Shown: positions 1 to 7,576 of the stretch, one piece after another | How the letters are laid out: every line of letters starts with the position of its first letter | Numbering within the stretch: position 1 is the first letter of the stretch | Assembly (NCBI RefSeq): GCF_003858455.1 | Contig: NZ_RQZF01000002.1 | Coordinates: forward strand, 1-64,000 | DNA: 64,000 nt | Reading direction: 5' to 3' | Source of the DNA: Schaalia canis | GTDB lineage: Bacteria; Actinomycetota; Actinomycetes; Actinomycetales; Actinomycetaceae | The notes under the pieces: model-generated | Told to the model about the DNA's origin: nothing | Databases searched by the model: none | The model's input: the letters and a program-made list of their open reading frames with translations, nothing else | Translations under genes and position numbers: made by a program

Positions 1-114
1 GCCCAAACCAATGAAAACCGCTCACTCAGCGACCCACACCGTCCGGCGCAACGAGTAAATAATCTACACACCCCCACACCAACACGTCAAACCATTTTGC
101 TGTGAGCGTGAACA

Positions 115-156
115 CACCCGGTGTTTTTCGCAGATTCCTGCGGAAAACACCGGGTG
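115..156. terminator. Long perfect hairpin, probable terminator
   Basis: A 19-bp stem (115-133 with 138-156, one G-T wobble) closes a 4-base ATTC loop. It lies downstream of the minus-strand miniprotein genes and is the likely end of that transcript. No clear T run follows on the minus strand, so it could also act as an mRNA-stabilising or bidirectional structure. The rest of positions 1-217 shows no gene. Confidence 0.6.
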
Positions 157-217
157 CGTCTGGTCGGCATCGGCCTCAGGCCTTCACCTGAATAGCGCAT
201 CAGGCCCGTTTCACGGC

Positions 218-346
218 CTACTTTGCGGCTTCATGGTCTCCATCACACCATTTTGCCGGGGGCACGATCTCCTTCACGGAATCAATGTGCTGACCGCAGC
301 CACTCCAGGTGATCTTGCCGCAGCTACAGGGAACAGGTTGGCACAT
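218..346 (-). CDS. Cys-rich miniprotein, 42 residues
   Basis: A 42-residue protein starting MCQPVPCSCGK and containing WSGCGQHI and WCDGDH. It is a clear paralogue of the 60-residue protein just upstream at 394-576. Conserved positions are C2, C7, C9, C17, the GQH motif and C34; it lacks the basic C-terminal extension of its neighbour. The ribosome binding site GAGGAGAG lies just ahead of the ATG, which supports translation. The cysteine and histidine pattern suggests metal or thiol chemistry, but I know of no assigned function. It is probably the last gene of the operon with the disulfide reductase-rhodanese gene, ahead of the hairpin at 115-156. Confidence 0.7.
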   Translation of the reverse strand: MCQPVPCSCGKITWSGCGQHIDSVKEIVPPAKWCDGDHEAAK

Positions 347-393
347 AGTCCTCTCCTCTTTACTCGTTGAAGCGTCTGAATAACGTGTGTGCC

Positions 394-576
394 CTACTTC
401 TTCTTCGCGCCGAAAAGGCGCGCAAAGAACCCGGGAACTTGGGCCCGTTCTTCAGCTGTGTGCTTGCCATCGCACCATTGGTTACGTGGCACACCAGCCT
501 TCACCGAAGCGATGTGCTGTCCGCAGCCAGCCCACGTGGTCTTACCGCATACCTTGCATGTCACTGCACGACACAT
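394..576 (-). CDS. Cys-rich miniprotein, 60 residues
   Basis: A small protein with MCRAVTCKVCGKTTW, AGCGQHI and WCDGKH blocks, followed by a tail ending FARLFGAKKK. Cysteines are at 2, 7, 10, 18 and 35. The CxxCGKxxWxGCGxH arrangement resembles a half zinc ribbon; proteins of this look occur widely in actinobacteria as hypothetical proteins. A good AAAGGAG ribosome binding site precedes the ATG. It lies 75 bases after the disulfide reductase-rhodanese gene on the same strand and 47 bases before its shorter paralogue, so co-transcription is likely. A redox or metal-handling role is inferred from cysteines and context only. Confidence 0.75.
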   Translation of the reverse strand: MCRAVTCKVCGKTTWAGCGQHIASVKAGVPRNQWCDGKHTAEERAQVPGFFARLFGAKKK

Positions 577-651
577 GGTGTTCTCCTTTCATTGACTAAT
601 GAACGCCAGAGGTTCCCGAGAAGCGGAATACCCTCGGCACAACGTAGAAAA

Positions 652-2337
652 TCAGTCTCCATAGACCAAGACTTCGGGGGCAGAGTCACCCAGATAGGCT
701 TCCAAGCCCAGCATCCCCGCAGAGAGGGATGCCGAGGGAATACCCGCAGCCTTAAGCATGCGATGCGACAGGTAGGAACGCATGCCCGAGCGACAGTGGA
801 CGGCGACAAAACGCCCCTGTGCGGCCTCTCGCACCTCCTCCATTCGTTCACGTAGCTCGGTGTGCGGAATAACTAGTGCACCCTCAATGTGAACCTGCTC
901 AGCTTCGGCAGGCGTACGCACGTCAAGAATCAGCGCATTTTCTTGCATATCCTCAAGCTGCCAGGGATACCAGAGGTCAAGGAAACCCTGGGCAACGTTT
1001 TCGCCCACCATGCCAAGCAGATTGACCGCGTCCTTCGCAGCGCCAAAGGGAGGCGCGTAACAAAGGTCAAGATCCATCAGATCTTCGACGGTCAGCCCAC
1101 CACGCATTGCGGTCGCGATGACATCAATGCGTCGATCGATACCGTCCTCGCCAACACCTTGCGCACCCAGTAGCTCGCCGTTGAGATCGACGTAGAGAAC
1201 GAGGAACATCTGCACGGCACCCGGGAAGTAACCGACATGATTGTTTGCCATGACATGCAGGGCACGGTAGTCAATACCCGCGCTGTCAAGCATTGAGCGG
1301 TTTGCGCCAGTGGTAGCAGCCATTAGCTTTCCTACGCGCACGATAGCTGTTGCCAGCGGCTGCGGCATAGGTCGCGCGTTGCCAGTCGCTCCAAAAGAGG
1401 CGGCGATGTCATCTGCGGCGAGGCGCCCGCCACGGTTGGCTGGGCCTGCAAGCTGAACGGGGCGGACACTGCCGGTTACGGCATGCACAGAGTTGACGGC
1501 ATCACCGATTGCCCAAATGCCTGGGATATTTGTTCGACCGTGATGGTCAACGTTGAATGCACCGTTCTCACACTCGATACCAGCACTTTCAGCAAGCTCG
1601 GTGTTGGCGCGCACCCCCGCAGACGAGACAACAATATCGGCGGGGATTTGGGTCCCGTCAGTGAGTTCAACGATCACTCCGTGCTCGGCCTCGTGAATAG
1701 CAGCAACGGAGACGCCCTCGTGAAGGGTCACACCCAGGCGTCGCATTTCAACACGCAGAGGATGCACGATCTCCTGATCGAAGGGCATCAGGATGTGGGG
1801 AGCACCTTCAACGAGTGCCACCTCCAGCCCCGCTTCGGCAAGGTTTTCAGCAGCTTCGACGCCGATGAAGCCTGCACCAATGACGACAGCGCGCTTAGCG
1901 CCACCGTTCACGGCCGCCTTAAGGAAACGTGCGTCTTCGATGGAACGAAGCGTCCGCACCTCGGGGCGGTCAATACCGGGGATGGGAAGACGAACGGCTT
2001 CTCCACCTGGGGAAAGAACAAGGGCGTCGTATTCGAGCCATTCCTCGCCACGTTCATTTTTGACGAGGACGGCGCGGCGTTCAACGTCAATGCGAATCGC
2101 CTCGTGGTTGGTACGCACATCGAGGTTCAGCCATGCTTTCAGTTTGGCGGGGGTCTGAACCGTGAGGGCGGATTCTTCCTCGATCTCTCCGCCAACAAAG
2201 TAGGGCAGACCACAGGTTGCAACCGATACATCTGGGTCCTTTTCTAAAACGATGACCTCGGCGTCTTCCATGTGGCGTCGCATACGAGCGGCGCAGCTCA
2301 TGCCGCCACCCACACCACCAACGACAACGATCCTCAT
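652..2337 (-). CDS. CoA-disulfide reductase-like flavoprotein fused to rhodanese
   Basis: This 561-residue enzyme has two parts. The first (about 1-450) is an FAD/NAD(P)-dependent disulfide reductase with GGVGGGMS at the N terminus, the single redox cysteine C42 in TCGLPYF, and the second dinucleotide site VVIGAGFIGVEAAE. The second (about 465-561) is a rhodanese domain with LDVRTPAE and active-site C515 in HCRSGMRS. This is the architecture of CoA-disulfide/persulfide reductases (CDR-Rhd), which reduce CoA or polysulfide-type disulfides in the cytoplasm. The start is set by GGAAGGG upstream of the ATG. Its promoter region contains a CsoR/CstR-type operator at 2379-2394, shared with the divergent regulator. 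A role in persulfide homeostasis is inferred. Confidence 0.9.
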   Translation of the reverse strand: MRIVVVGGVGGGMSCAARMRRHMEDAEVIVLEKDPDVSVATCGLPYFVGGEIEEESALTVQTPAKLKAWLNLDVRTNHEAIRIDVERRAVLVKNERGEEWLEYDALVLSPGGEAVRLPIPGIDRPEVRTLRSIEDARFLKAAVNGGAKRAVVIGAGFIGVEAAENLAEAGLEVALVEGAPHILMPFDQEIVHPLRVEMRRLGVTLHEGVSVAAIHEAEHGVIVELTDGTQIPADIVVSSAGVRANTELAESAGIECENGAFNVDHHGRTNIPGIWAIGDAVNSVHAVTGSVRPVQLAGPANRGGRLAADDIAASFGATGNARPMPQPLATAIVRVGKLMAATTGANRSMLDSAGIDYRALHVMANNHVGYFPGAVQMFLVLYVDLNGELLGAQGVGEDGIDRRIDVIATAMRGGLTVEDLMDLDLCYAPPFGAAKDAVNLLGMVGENVAQGFLDLWYPWQLEDMQENALILDVRTPAEAEQVHIEGALVIPHTELRERMEEVREAAQGRFVAVHCRSGMRSYLSHRMLKAAGIPSASLSAGMLGLEAYLGDSAPEVLVYGD

Positions 2338-2378
2338 ATTTGTGTCCCTTCCTCAGGAGTGCCAAACATGTACACATA

Positions 2379-2394
2379 ATACCCCCTGGGGTAT
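2379..2394. promoter_or_regulatory. CsoR/CstR-type operator
   Basis: The palindrome ATACCCCCTGGGGTAT matches the G/C-tract operators of the CsoR/CstR/RcnR family. It sits between the disulfide reductase-rhodanese gene and the divergent CsoR-family gene. A TATTAT hexamer read on the minus strand (2376-2381) overlaps its edge and could be the -10 of the reductase operon, which would fit repression by occlusion. The -35 is not obvious. Confidence 0.85.
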
Positions 2395-2512
2395 ATTTGT
2401 GGCTAGGTATTGTCTCACCATCGAGGACACTTCCAGAGTTTCTTGCCTGTCCTTTAGGATGCGTGAGTACACACCGCGTACACGCAGCGAAGAACAAACG
2501 AGGACGGACACC

Positions 2513-2794
2513 GTGAGCAACATTTCCGCGTCAACACCAGTGCCGGTCAGCGAACCAAAGAAAGTGCTCAATCGCCTCAAGCGTGCCCGCGGGCAACTCG
2601 ACGCTGTCATTTCCGCCATCGAGAATGGTGCCCCCTGCGAGGAAATCATTACCCAGCTCTCTGCCGCACACTCTGCTGTGCGCCGCACGGCCTTCGTCGT
2701 TGTTGCAGGTGCCATGCGAGATTGCACCATCGACCCCAACCACAGTGAAGAGGACCTCGCCCGCCTGGAAAAACTCTTCCTTTCACTGTCCTAA
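2513..2794 (+). CDS. CsoR/CstR-family transcriptional repressor
   Basis: A 93-residue all-helical DUF156 protein from a GTG preceded by GAGG. The core is KKVLNRLKRARGQLDAV, then C42 in GAPCEEIITQLSAAHSAV, then C71 in MRDCTID. Copper-sensing CsoR needs Cys-His-Cys, with the His four residues before the second Cys. Here that position is Ala67, and the two cysteines are 29 apart, as in the persulfide sensor CstR (C31/C60 in S. aureus). It therefore looks like a thiol/persulfide sensor, not a copper sensor. The operator at 2379-2394 and the divergent rhodanese fusion support this. An upstream in-frame ATG at 2459 is an alternative start. Confidence 0.85.
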   Translation: MSNISASTPVPVSEPKKVLNRLKRARGQLDAVISAIENGAPCEEIITQLSAAHSAVRRTAFVVVAGAMRDCTIDPNHSEEDLARLEKLFLSLS

Positions 2795-3365
2795 AGGCTC
2801 ACCCCCAAGCCCTGCGCCGACGTGGCAGGGTCTGTCCTCACTGGTTCATCTAGGCTGCGCCCCCACGCTATTGCTGCGTCGACAAAGACTGACTGCTCAG
2901 CAAAACGGTGGCTTGTTGTTATTCCGGTGACGTACACGTCACCGGTGTGTTGACGAGCCACCGGTTTACAAACAGGCAAGCAAAGCAGAGGGCGTGCGAC
3001 GCTTGCGGCGCGGACGGGCACAGGGGCTTAAGTAGGAATGCCGCGAGCGGCGGCGCGGATGGGCATAGGACCTTAAGCAGGAATACCGCAAGCGGCGGCA
3101 CGGCAGGCCATGAAGCAACACATGCTGGCGGCGTGCGGTGCTTGCAGCGCGGACGGGCATAGGACCTTCAGCAGGAATGCCGCTAGCGGCGGCACGGCAG
3201 GGCCTGGTCGGGCTTCGAGCCCCTTGCCGCGCAAGGGGCGAGCGGGCGGGCCGTGCCGCCGTTCCGGCATGAGAGTGCAAACACCAAGGCCCCGCCTGGT
3301 ATTCCAGGCGGGGCCTCAGCACATTCAGCAGTGAACGCTACACAAGCCTTTCAGCTCAGGCAGCT
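2795..3365. repeat. Non-coding repeat-rich intergenic region
   Basis: I see no convincing gene here; short reading frames exist on both strands but only because the repeat unit is a multiple of three. The region contains nested inverted repeats (2904-2967), a 45-bp tandem unit (copies near 3007, 3052 and a divergent one at 3097), a further copy near 3146 whose flank repeats that of the first copy at a 140-bp offset, a 9-bp-stem hairpin (3219-3239) and a terminator (3287-3316). Each full repeat carries a 12-bp palindrome of the form GCCGC-NA-GCGGC, so REP-like elements are the best description. Confidence 0.6.
3287..3316 (-). terminator. Terminator of the DeoR-E2-E3-E1 operon
   Basis: A perfect 13-bp stem (AGGCCCCGCCTGG, loop TATT) lies 50 bases past the stop codon of the long zinc-type dehydrogenase gene. 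It is the natural end of the minus-strand operon that starts at the DeoR gene. Confidence 0.75.
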
Positions 3366-4973
3366 TCACTTGGCTGTCGCTAGCAGAGCCTCTTCGGCAG
3401 CCTTGGTCCACAGGCCGTTATCGAGCTTGGCAGCAACCTCAGGCAGCTTCTCGCCCATCTCTGACAGCGGGGTCAGGCCCAGGTCGTGGAGCATGGGGAA
3501 GACCATGATCTTGCCGCCGGAGGTGCGGTTCATGACCGCGTTGATGGCATCGACGAAGCCAGCCATGCCGGTTACGGCGTACAGGGAGATGGTGGTGTCG
3601 ATGATGCCTTCTTCGATCTTACGCAAAACGGTGCGCATGTCGGAGACATCCGAACCGGAGGTGCCCAGAACGAAGATGCGACGCTCAATAATGCCCTGCA
3701 AGTCGAACTCACCGAAGGTGCCTGCGGGAATACCGGCGAAGGCGTTGACGATGGAGTCTTCTGCTGCCAGGTCAATGGCCTGCGACACCAGTGCGGGCAC
3801 GGGAACCATGCAGGACACGTGGGTGTAGCCGTATTCCAGGGGCGTTGTGGAGGTGTTGATGATCTCCAGAGGCACATTGCGGGCTTGGGCGACGGGGCCA
3901 ACCACGCTGCGCAGGCCTTCAAGACGCTCGTCAGACAGGTCTGTGCCAGCAACGGTGATGCCAGGAACGCCTGAGGTGACAGCGCGCATGGTGTGCATCT
4001 GGCCCATGGGCCCAGCCGCACCGATGATGGCGATACGGTCGTTTTCACGCAGATCGCCATTAGCGGGAATCCAGGCGTAGCCGTCACGAGGATCAGAGCC
4101 TGTGGTGCCGCAGAAGCGGATGAAGTCGTAGTGGACGCGACCGATATCCAGGCTCACCTTGCGTTCGATACGCTCCCCACCCAGGACCACGCAGAAGGTG
4201 CCGCGGGTGCCGAGCAGCAGGGAGAGGGCCTCGATGACCTCGGCTGAGGCTCCGAAGTAGACGATGTCATCAAACTCTTGGCCTTCAACGGTGGACACCT
4301 CGGCGGCGGAGATACGCACGACCTCGCCGGGGACATGCTCGGCGGTCAGCTCATCAACAGAGCCTTCACCAATAACGAGGAGGCGACCACCGTCAGCAAC
4401 GTGGTTGCGCTCTGCCCAGGCGTAGGAGCCTTCCACCGTCGCCCAGGGTTCGATCAGACCAACAGCGGCAGCTGAGGGAGCGTCGGAAACGTGGATAAGG
4501 AATTCTTCGCCGTCAGCGGGGTTCACAACGCAGCGTTCGTCGACAACAACGTATTCCTGAAGGGCTCCGTCGAAGTTGTAGCCGAAAGCGCCGTTGGACT
4601 TGGCGGTGCGCAGGTGCTTCCAGTCGGCCTGAACGAGCACGCGATCACCCACCTTGAAGTGGGTGACCTTGTCGCCAACTTCGATGACGCGGCAGACGGG
4701 TTCGTGGCCGGGAACGACGGGGGCTGAACCGGGCTTGTAGGAGGGGATTTCTGCCAGGGCATCCAGATCGATGCCGGCAATTACCTCAGACTTACGGGGG
4801 TGGTTGTCGAATGCGTGCAGTAGCTTGGTGTCGGAGAAGCAAATGCCGCAGGCTTCGACCTGAAGCATCATTTGGTGGGGGCCAACAGGATCGACAGACT
4901 TGTTGGGGTTGACGATCACCTCATCTGCGCCAACGATCTGGATCGCGTGCTGAGTGGTAGGGATCTCGCTCAT
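3366..4973 (-). CDS. Long zinc-type dehydrogenase (MDR family), 535 residues
   Basis: A medium-chain dehydrogenase with catalytic-zinc residues in ACGICFSDTK and PGHEPVCRVIEVGDKV, and a cofactor site in IAIIGAAGPMGQM. Family members are usually 340-400 residues. This one is 535, and the extra length looks like a second Rossmann-type segment (about 200-300) before the canonical one (about 305-500). Both segments end in a similar stretch, FCGTTGSDPRDG and VLGTSGSDVSDM. Probable substrate: a polyol or sugar phosphate, judged from the neighbouring short-chain dehydrogenase; not proven. AAGGAAAG precedes the ATG. It is the last gene of the operon, 55 bases after the short-chain dehydrogenase. A lactaldehyde or alcohol dehydrogenase role is an alternative. 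Confidence 0.75.
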   Translation of the reverse strand: MSEIPTTQHAIQIVGADEVIVNPNKSVDPVGPHQMMLQVEACGICFSDTKLLHAFDNHPRKSEVIAGIDLDALAEIPSYKPGSAPVVPGHEPVCRVIEVGDKVTHFKVGDRVLVQADWKHLRTAKSNGAFGYNFDGALQEYVVVDERCVVNPADGEEFLIHVSDAPSAAAVGLIEPWATVEGSYAWAERNHVADGGRLLVIGEGSVDELTAEHVPGEVVRISAAEVSTVEGQEFDDIVYFGASAEVIEALSLLLGTRGTFCVVLGGERIERKVSLDIGRVHYDFIRFCGTTGSDPRDGYAWIPANGDLRENDRIAIIGAAGPMGQMHTMRAVTSGVPGITVAGTDLSDERLEGLRSVVGPVAQARNVPLEIINTSTTPLEYGYTHVSCMVPVPALVSQAIDLAAEDSIVNAFAGIPAGTFGEFDLQGIIERRIFVLGTSGSDVSDMRTVLRKIEEGIIDTTISLYAVTGMAGFVDAINAVMNRTSGGKIMVFPMLHDLGLTPLSEMGEKLPEVAAKLDNGLWTKAAEEALLATAK

Positions 4974-5028
4974 GACTTCTTTCCTTCAGTAGGACGGGAT
5001 CTTGCCGCCGGGGATAGATCGTTGGGGG

Positions 5029-6045
5029 TTAGTTCATCATGACCTGGCCGCCCGTGACGGGAACAGCCTGGCCGGTTTCGTATGCCTGCTCGACGATGTA
5101 GTAGATCGCGCGCAGGACGTCGATGCCTGTTGCACCGCGGCGCATCGGCACCTTGGATTCGTAGAACTCCTTGACTTCAGCAACGGTTGTCGCACCGGGC
5201 ACCTTTCCAGATGCCAGGTATTGGACGAAGAGGCCCTTCTCCGGGTCGGACCACAGGGGGCCGTCGTAGAAGTTGCCGGGGCAGATGGCGTTGACCTTCA
5301 CACCGTGCTCGACCATTTCCAGGGCGAAGGACTGGACCAGGCCAATACCGCCAAACTTTGAGCCAGCGTAGGCGGCGTTCTTATTGGAGCCCGCCAGGCC
5401 GGACTTGGAGTTGATCTGGATAATGTCGGTCAGCCATGCGGGTGCGGTGAGGTGCTGGCGGGCCAGCAGGGCTCCCACATGCTTGGTGACAAGGAAGAAT
5501 GCCACGTAGTTGATGTCGGTGGAGAGCTTAAAGTCAGAGAGGTTCTGCTCCAGCACCGAGCCTGCACGCACAATGCCGGCATTGGACACGAGCAGGTCCA
5601 GGCCTCCGGTGACGCGGGCGATCTCATCAGCCATAGCAGCAACGGAATCTTCGTCGCCGACGTTGACGGTAATGGGATGGGTATTGGGGCCAAGCTCAGC
5701 ACACTTGGCTTTGGCGCCTTCGCCGTTCAGGTCCGCAATGAACACGAAGCAGCCCTGATCCACCAGGCCCTTAGCGATTTCAGCGCCAAAACCCTGGGCG
5801 CCGCCAGTCACGACGGCCACGCGGCCGGAGATTTCGCGCTCGCCACGTTCGGTGGCGACGACCTCGAAACGCTCCTCGCCGACGGAAACGACGACAGGCA
5901 GTTCGACCTCGCCCAGCGAGTAGCCGATAAGTTCTTCTTCAGTGACGGGAAGAGCCAGGGTGGCCTCAGCCGTGGTGGGGCGCACGATCACTGGACGTTC
6001 CAGTGCTGAGAGGAAGAGTCCTCTCACGAGAGGTGCGACGGTCAT
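5029..6045 (-). CDS. Short-chain dehydrogenase, sorbitol-6-phosphate dehydrogenase type
   Basis: A 338-residue SDR with the cofactor motif TGGAQGFG, the NAG motif (LVSNAGIV) and the catalytic Ser/Tyr/Lys set in INSKSG and YAGSKFGG. About 80 extra residues precede the Rossmann fold, which is unusual for classical SDRs of about 250 residues. The second ATG is chosen because GGAGG lies directly ahead of it. The predicted reaction is NAD(P)-linked oxidation of a sugar or polyol, possibly phosphorylated. Its place between a PHP-domain protein and a zinc-type dehydrogenase implies consecutive steps on one substrate. Confidence 0.8.
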   Translation of the reverse strand: MTVAPLVRGLFLSALERPVIVRPTTAEATLALPVTEEELIGYSLGEVELPVVVSVGEERFEVVATERGEREISGRVAVVTGGAQGFGAEIAKGLVDQGCFVFIADLNGEGAKAKCAELGPNTHPITVNVGDEDSVAAMADEIARVTGGLDLLVSNAGIVRAGSVLEQNLSDFKLSTDINYVAFFLVTKHVGALLARQHLTAPAWLTDIIQINSKSGLAGSNKNAAYAGSKFGGIGLVQSFALEMVEHGVKVNAICPGNFYDGPLWSDPEKGLFVQYLASGKVPGATTVAEVKEFYESKVPMRRGATGIDVLRAIYYIVEQAYETGQAVPVTGGQVMMN

Positions 6046-6108
6046 GTGTTCCTCCATAGAGTTTTACGAGGGTTAGGCCCCATCGTTGGGGAGTGAAAAA
6101 GTGGACAC

Positions 6109-7428
6109 TTATGCGCGACTTGCCGACTGCGCGAGCTCGCTGACATCCGCACCATCAGCAAAAGCGCGACCCAGGGGCGCGTATTCGGCAATGCGTTCGG
6201 CAAGGCGCTCGGGGGTGAGGCGTCCAGAGCCGAGGATGTGGAGCTCGGGGTCAACGGTGGACAGCGCCTCGTGCGCGACCATCGCCCAGGTGGCCTCGTT
6301 AAGATCAGCGAATTCAGGGCGACGCAGCTCCGGGCAGTTGAAGGACTGTCGCGGCTGGTTAATGTCAACGCCGGAGATCTCCAGCATGCCGTGGCGCAGG
6401 GCGAGCTCGTGGATACGTGCAAGCTGCTCAGGGGTGTTGCGCGGCGGCATGTAGGTGACAGCGCGGAAGCCTCGTTCTTCAAGGGCTTCGAAAAGCTCAT
6501 CAAGGAATTCATCCTCGAACTTTTCTGCCTTCTTGTCACCCGTGGGCGAGGCGGCCACGTCACCAAGGTAGGCGTAGGCGGCGATCGCGCCGATGGAGTC
6601 AGCGAAGGCGACGACCTCGGCGGCTGTGGGGAGTTCGTCGGTGGGCTGGATGTAGATGCGGTCGAGGTATTCGGACTTGAGGACGCCCAGCAGGTCGTAC
6701 ATGAGGTGCGGATTGTCCGCATCCCCCAGCGCATCAGCGAGGGCGGGTGGAATGGTGACGCCCATGCCGGTTAGTCCTTCGACGAGGGCGGCGCCGCGTC
6801 CAAAGCCTGCGATGAGGGCGTCAGCCATGGCCGCGAGGAGGTGACGCTCGGTAATGCCGCCACCGTTGGCGTACTGGGAAATGTCCACCATGTCCTTTTG
6901 TGGGTCGAAGGGCTCAAGGCCCAGGTCGACCAGGATTGCATTGGCGGCTTCAGCCATAGCCAGGGTGCGGCGCAGGCGAGCCTCACGCTTGGGGGCGAGC
7001 CACTGGGCGACTGTCTCGCGCGCCCAAGCGGGCACACCCTGCACGGTGAGGTAAGCAATGCCGTAGGAGTCGGGGTTGTTGAGCTTACGGCTGGCGAAGG
7101 GGCCGTCGTTACCTTCTTCGAAGAAGGCGCGGCATTCAAAGCCCGTCACTGAACCCATGCCGAGGATGCGGCAGGCTTGGGTCATTTCATCGGCGGCGGC
7201 GATGGAGTCGTGGTCGACGGAGCCAACAACACGTAGTCCCGCGCGGCGGCCTCCAAGGGCGGCGGCGGCGGGCGTGTACGGGCTGAAGGAGTAGCAGGTG
7301 TGAATGTGGTTGTTGGACTCGACCTCCCATGCGGGGAAGGTTTCAGTGGAGGCGAGCTCGCGCAGGGCGGCGAGGCGTTCCTCGGGGGTGACTGTCACAT
7401 CATTGGTGGCGTCATGAGTGGTGTGCAT
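6109..7428 (-). CDS. PHP-domain protein, putative metal-dependent hydrolase
   Basis: A 439-residue protein. The PHP signature is present: H41-x-H43 in NNHIHTCYS, D72-H73-D74 in GSVDHDS, and E98 in GFECR. The usual final D-x-H of the PHP site appears as VDINQ, so the last metal-binding histidine seems to be missing. PHP enzymes are mostly phosphoesterases. The middle part (about 120-300) is not a standard PHP segment and may give substrate specificity. GAGG precedes the ATG. It lies between the oxo-acid dehydrogenase genes and the two dehydrogenases, so it probably acts on an intermediate of the same route. The substrate is unknown. Confidence 0.7.
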   Translation of the reverse strand: MHTTHDATNDVTVTPEERLAALRELASTETFPAWEVESNNHIHTCYSFSPYTPAAAALGGRRAGLRVVGSVDHDSIAAADEMTQACRILGMGSVTGFECRAFFEEGNDGPFASRKLNNPDSYGIAYLTVQGVPAWARETVAQWLAPKREARLRRTLAMAEAANAILVDLGLEPFDPQKDMVDISQYANGGGITERHLLAAMADALIAGFGRGAALVEGLTGMGVTIPPALADALGDADNPHLMYDLLGVLKSEYLDRIYIQPTDELPTAAEVVAFADSIGAIAAYAYLGDVAASPTGDKKAEKFEDEFLDELFEALEERGFRAVTYMPPRNTPEQLARIHELALRHGMLEISGVDINQPRQSFNCPELRRPEFADLNEATWAMVAHEALSTVDPELHILGSGRLTPERLAERIAEYAPLGRAFADGADVSELAQSASRA

Positions 7429-7479
7429 GGGTTCCTCACATCAGCGGCGACGATAGGAAGGTTTTTGGTGTGAAGTGTG

Positions 7480-7524
7480 TGCGGGCTGGGGTGGGGAGGG
7501 TGTTCTCCTCACCCCAGCCCGTGT
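7480..7524 (-). promoter_or_regulatory. Intra-operon hairpin between E1 and PHP genes
   Basis: A 12-bp perfect stem (CGGGCTGGGGTG at 7482-7493 with 7510-7521), extended inward by partial pairing, fills the 148-base gap between the E1 stop and the PHP start. It may attenuate transcription or protect the upstream mRNA, giving more E1/E2/E3 than downstream enzymes. Confidence 0.55.
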
Positions 7525-7576
7525 GCTTTCTCAGTGGCGCGGCGTGAGATGCCGTCTCCTGAGTGAAGCTGGGACC

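Noticed and set aside
1483-2247. A 254-codon plus-strand frame inside the reductase-rhodanese gene
   Set aside because: The minus-strand gene has clear FAD, redox-Cys and rhodanese motifs; the antisense product matches nothing.
652-2337. Simple NADH oxidase annotation for the flavoprotein
   Set aside because: The single Cys motif plus fused rhodanese and the CstR-like operator fit the CoA-disulfide/persulfide reductase class better.
2513-2794. Copper-sensor (CsoR) annotation
   Set aside because: The conserved His of the copper site is replaced by Ala67, so copper sensing is unlikely.
2908-3334. Short frames in the 45-bp repeat region, giving 15-residue peptide repeats
   Set aside because: Similar repeats appear in several frames on both strands because the unit is 45 bp; no ribosome binding site or family supports translation.
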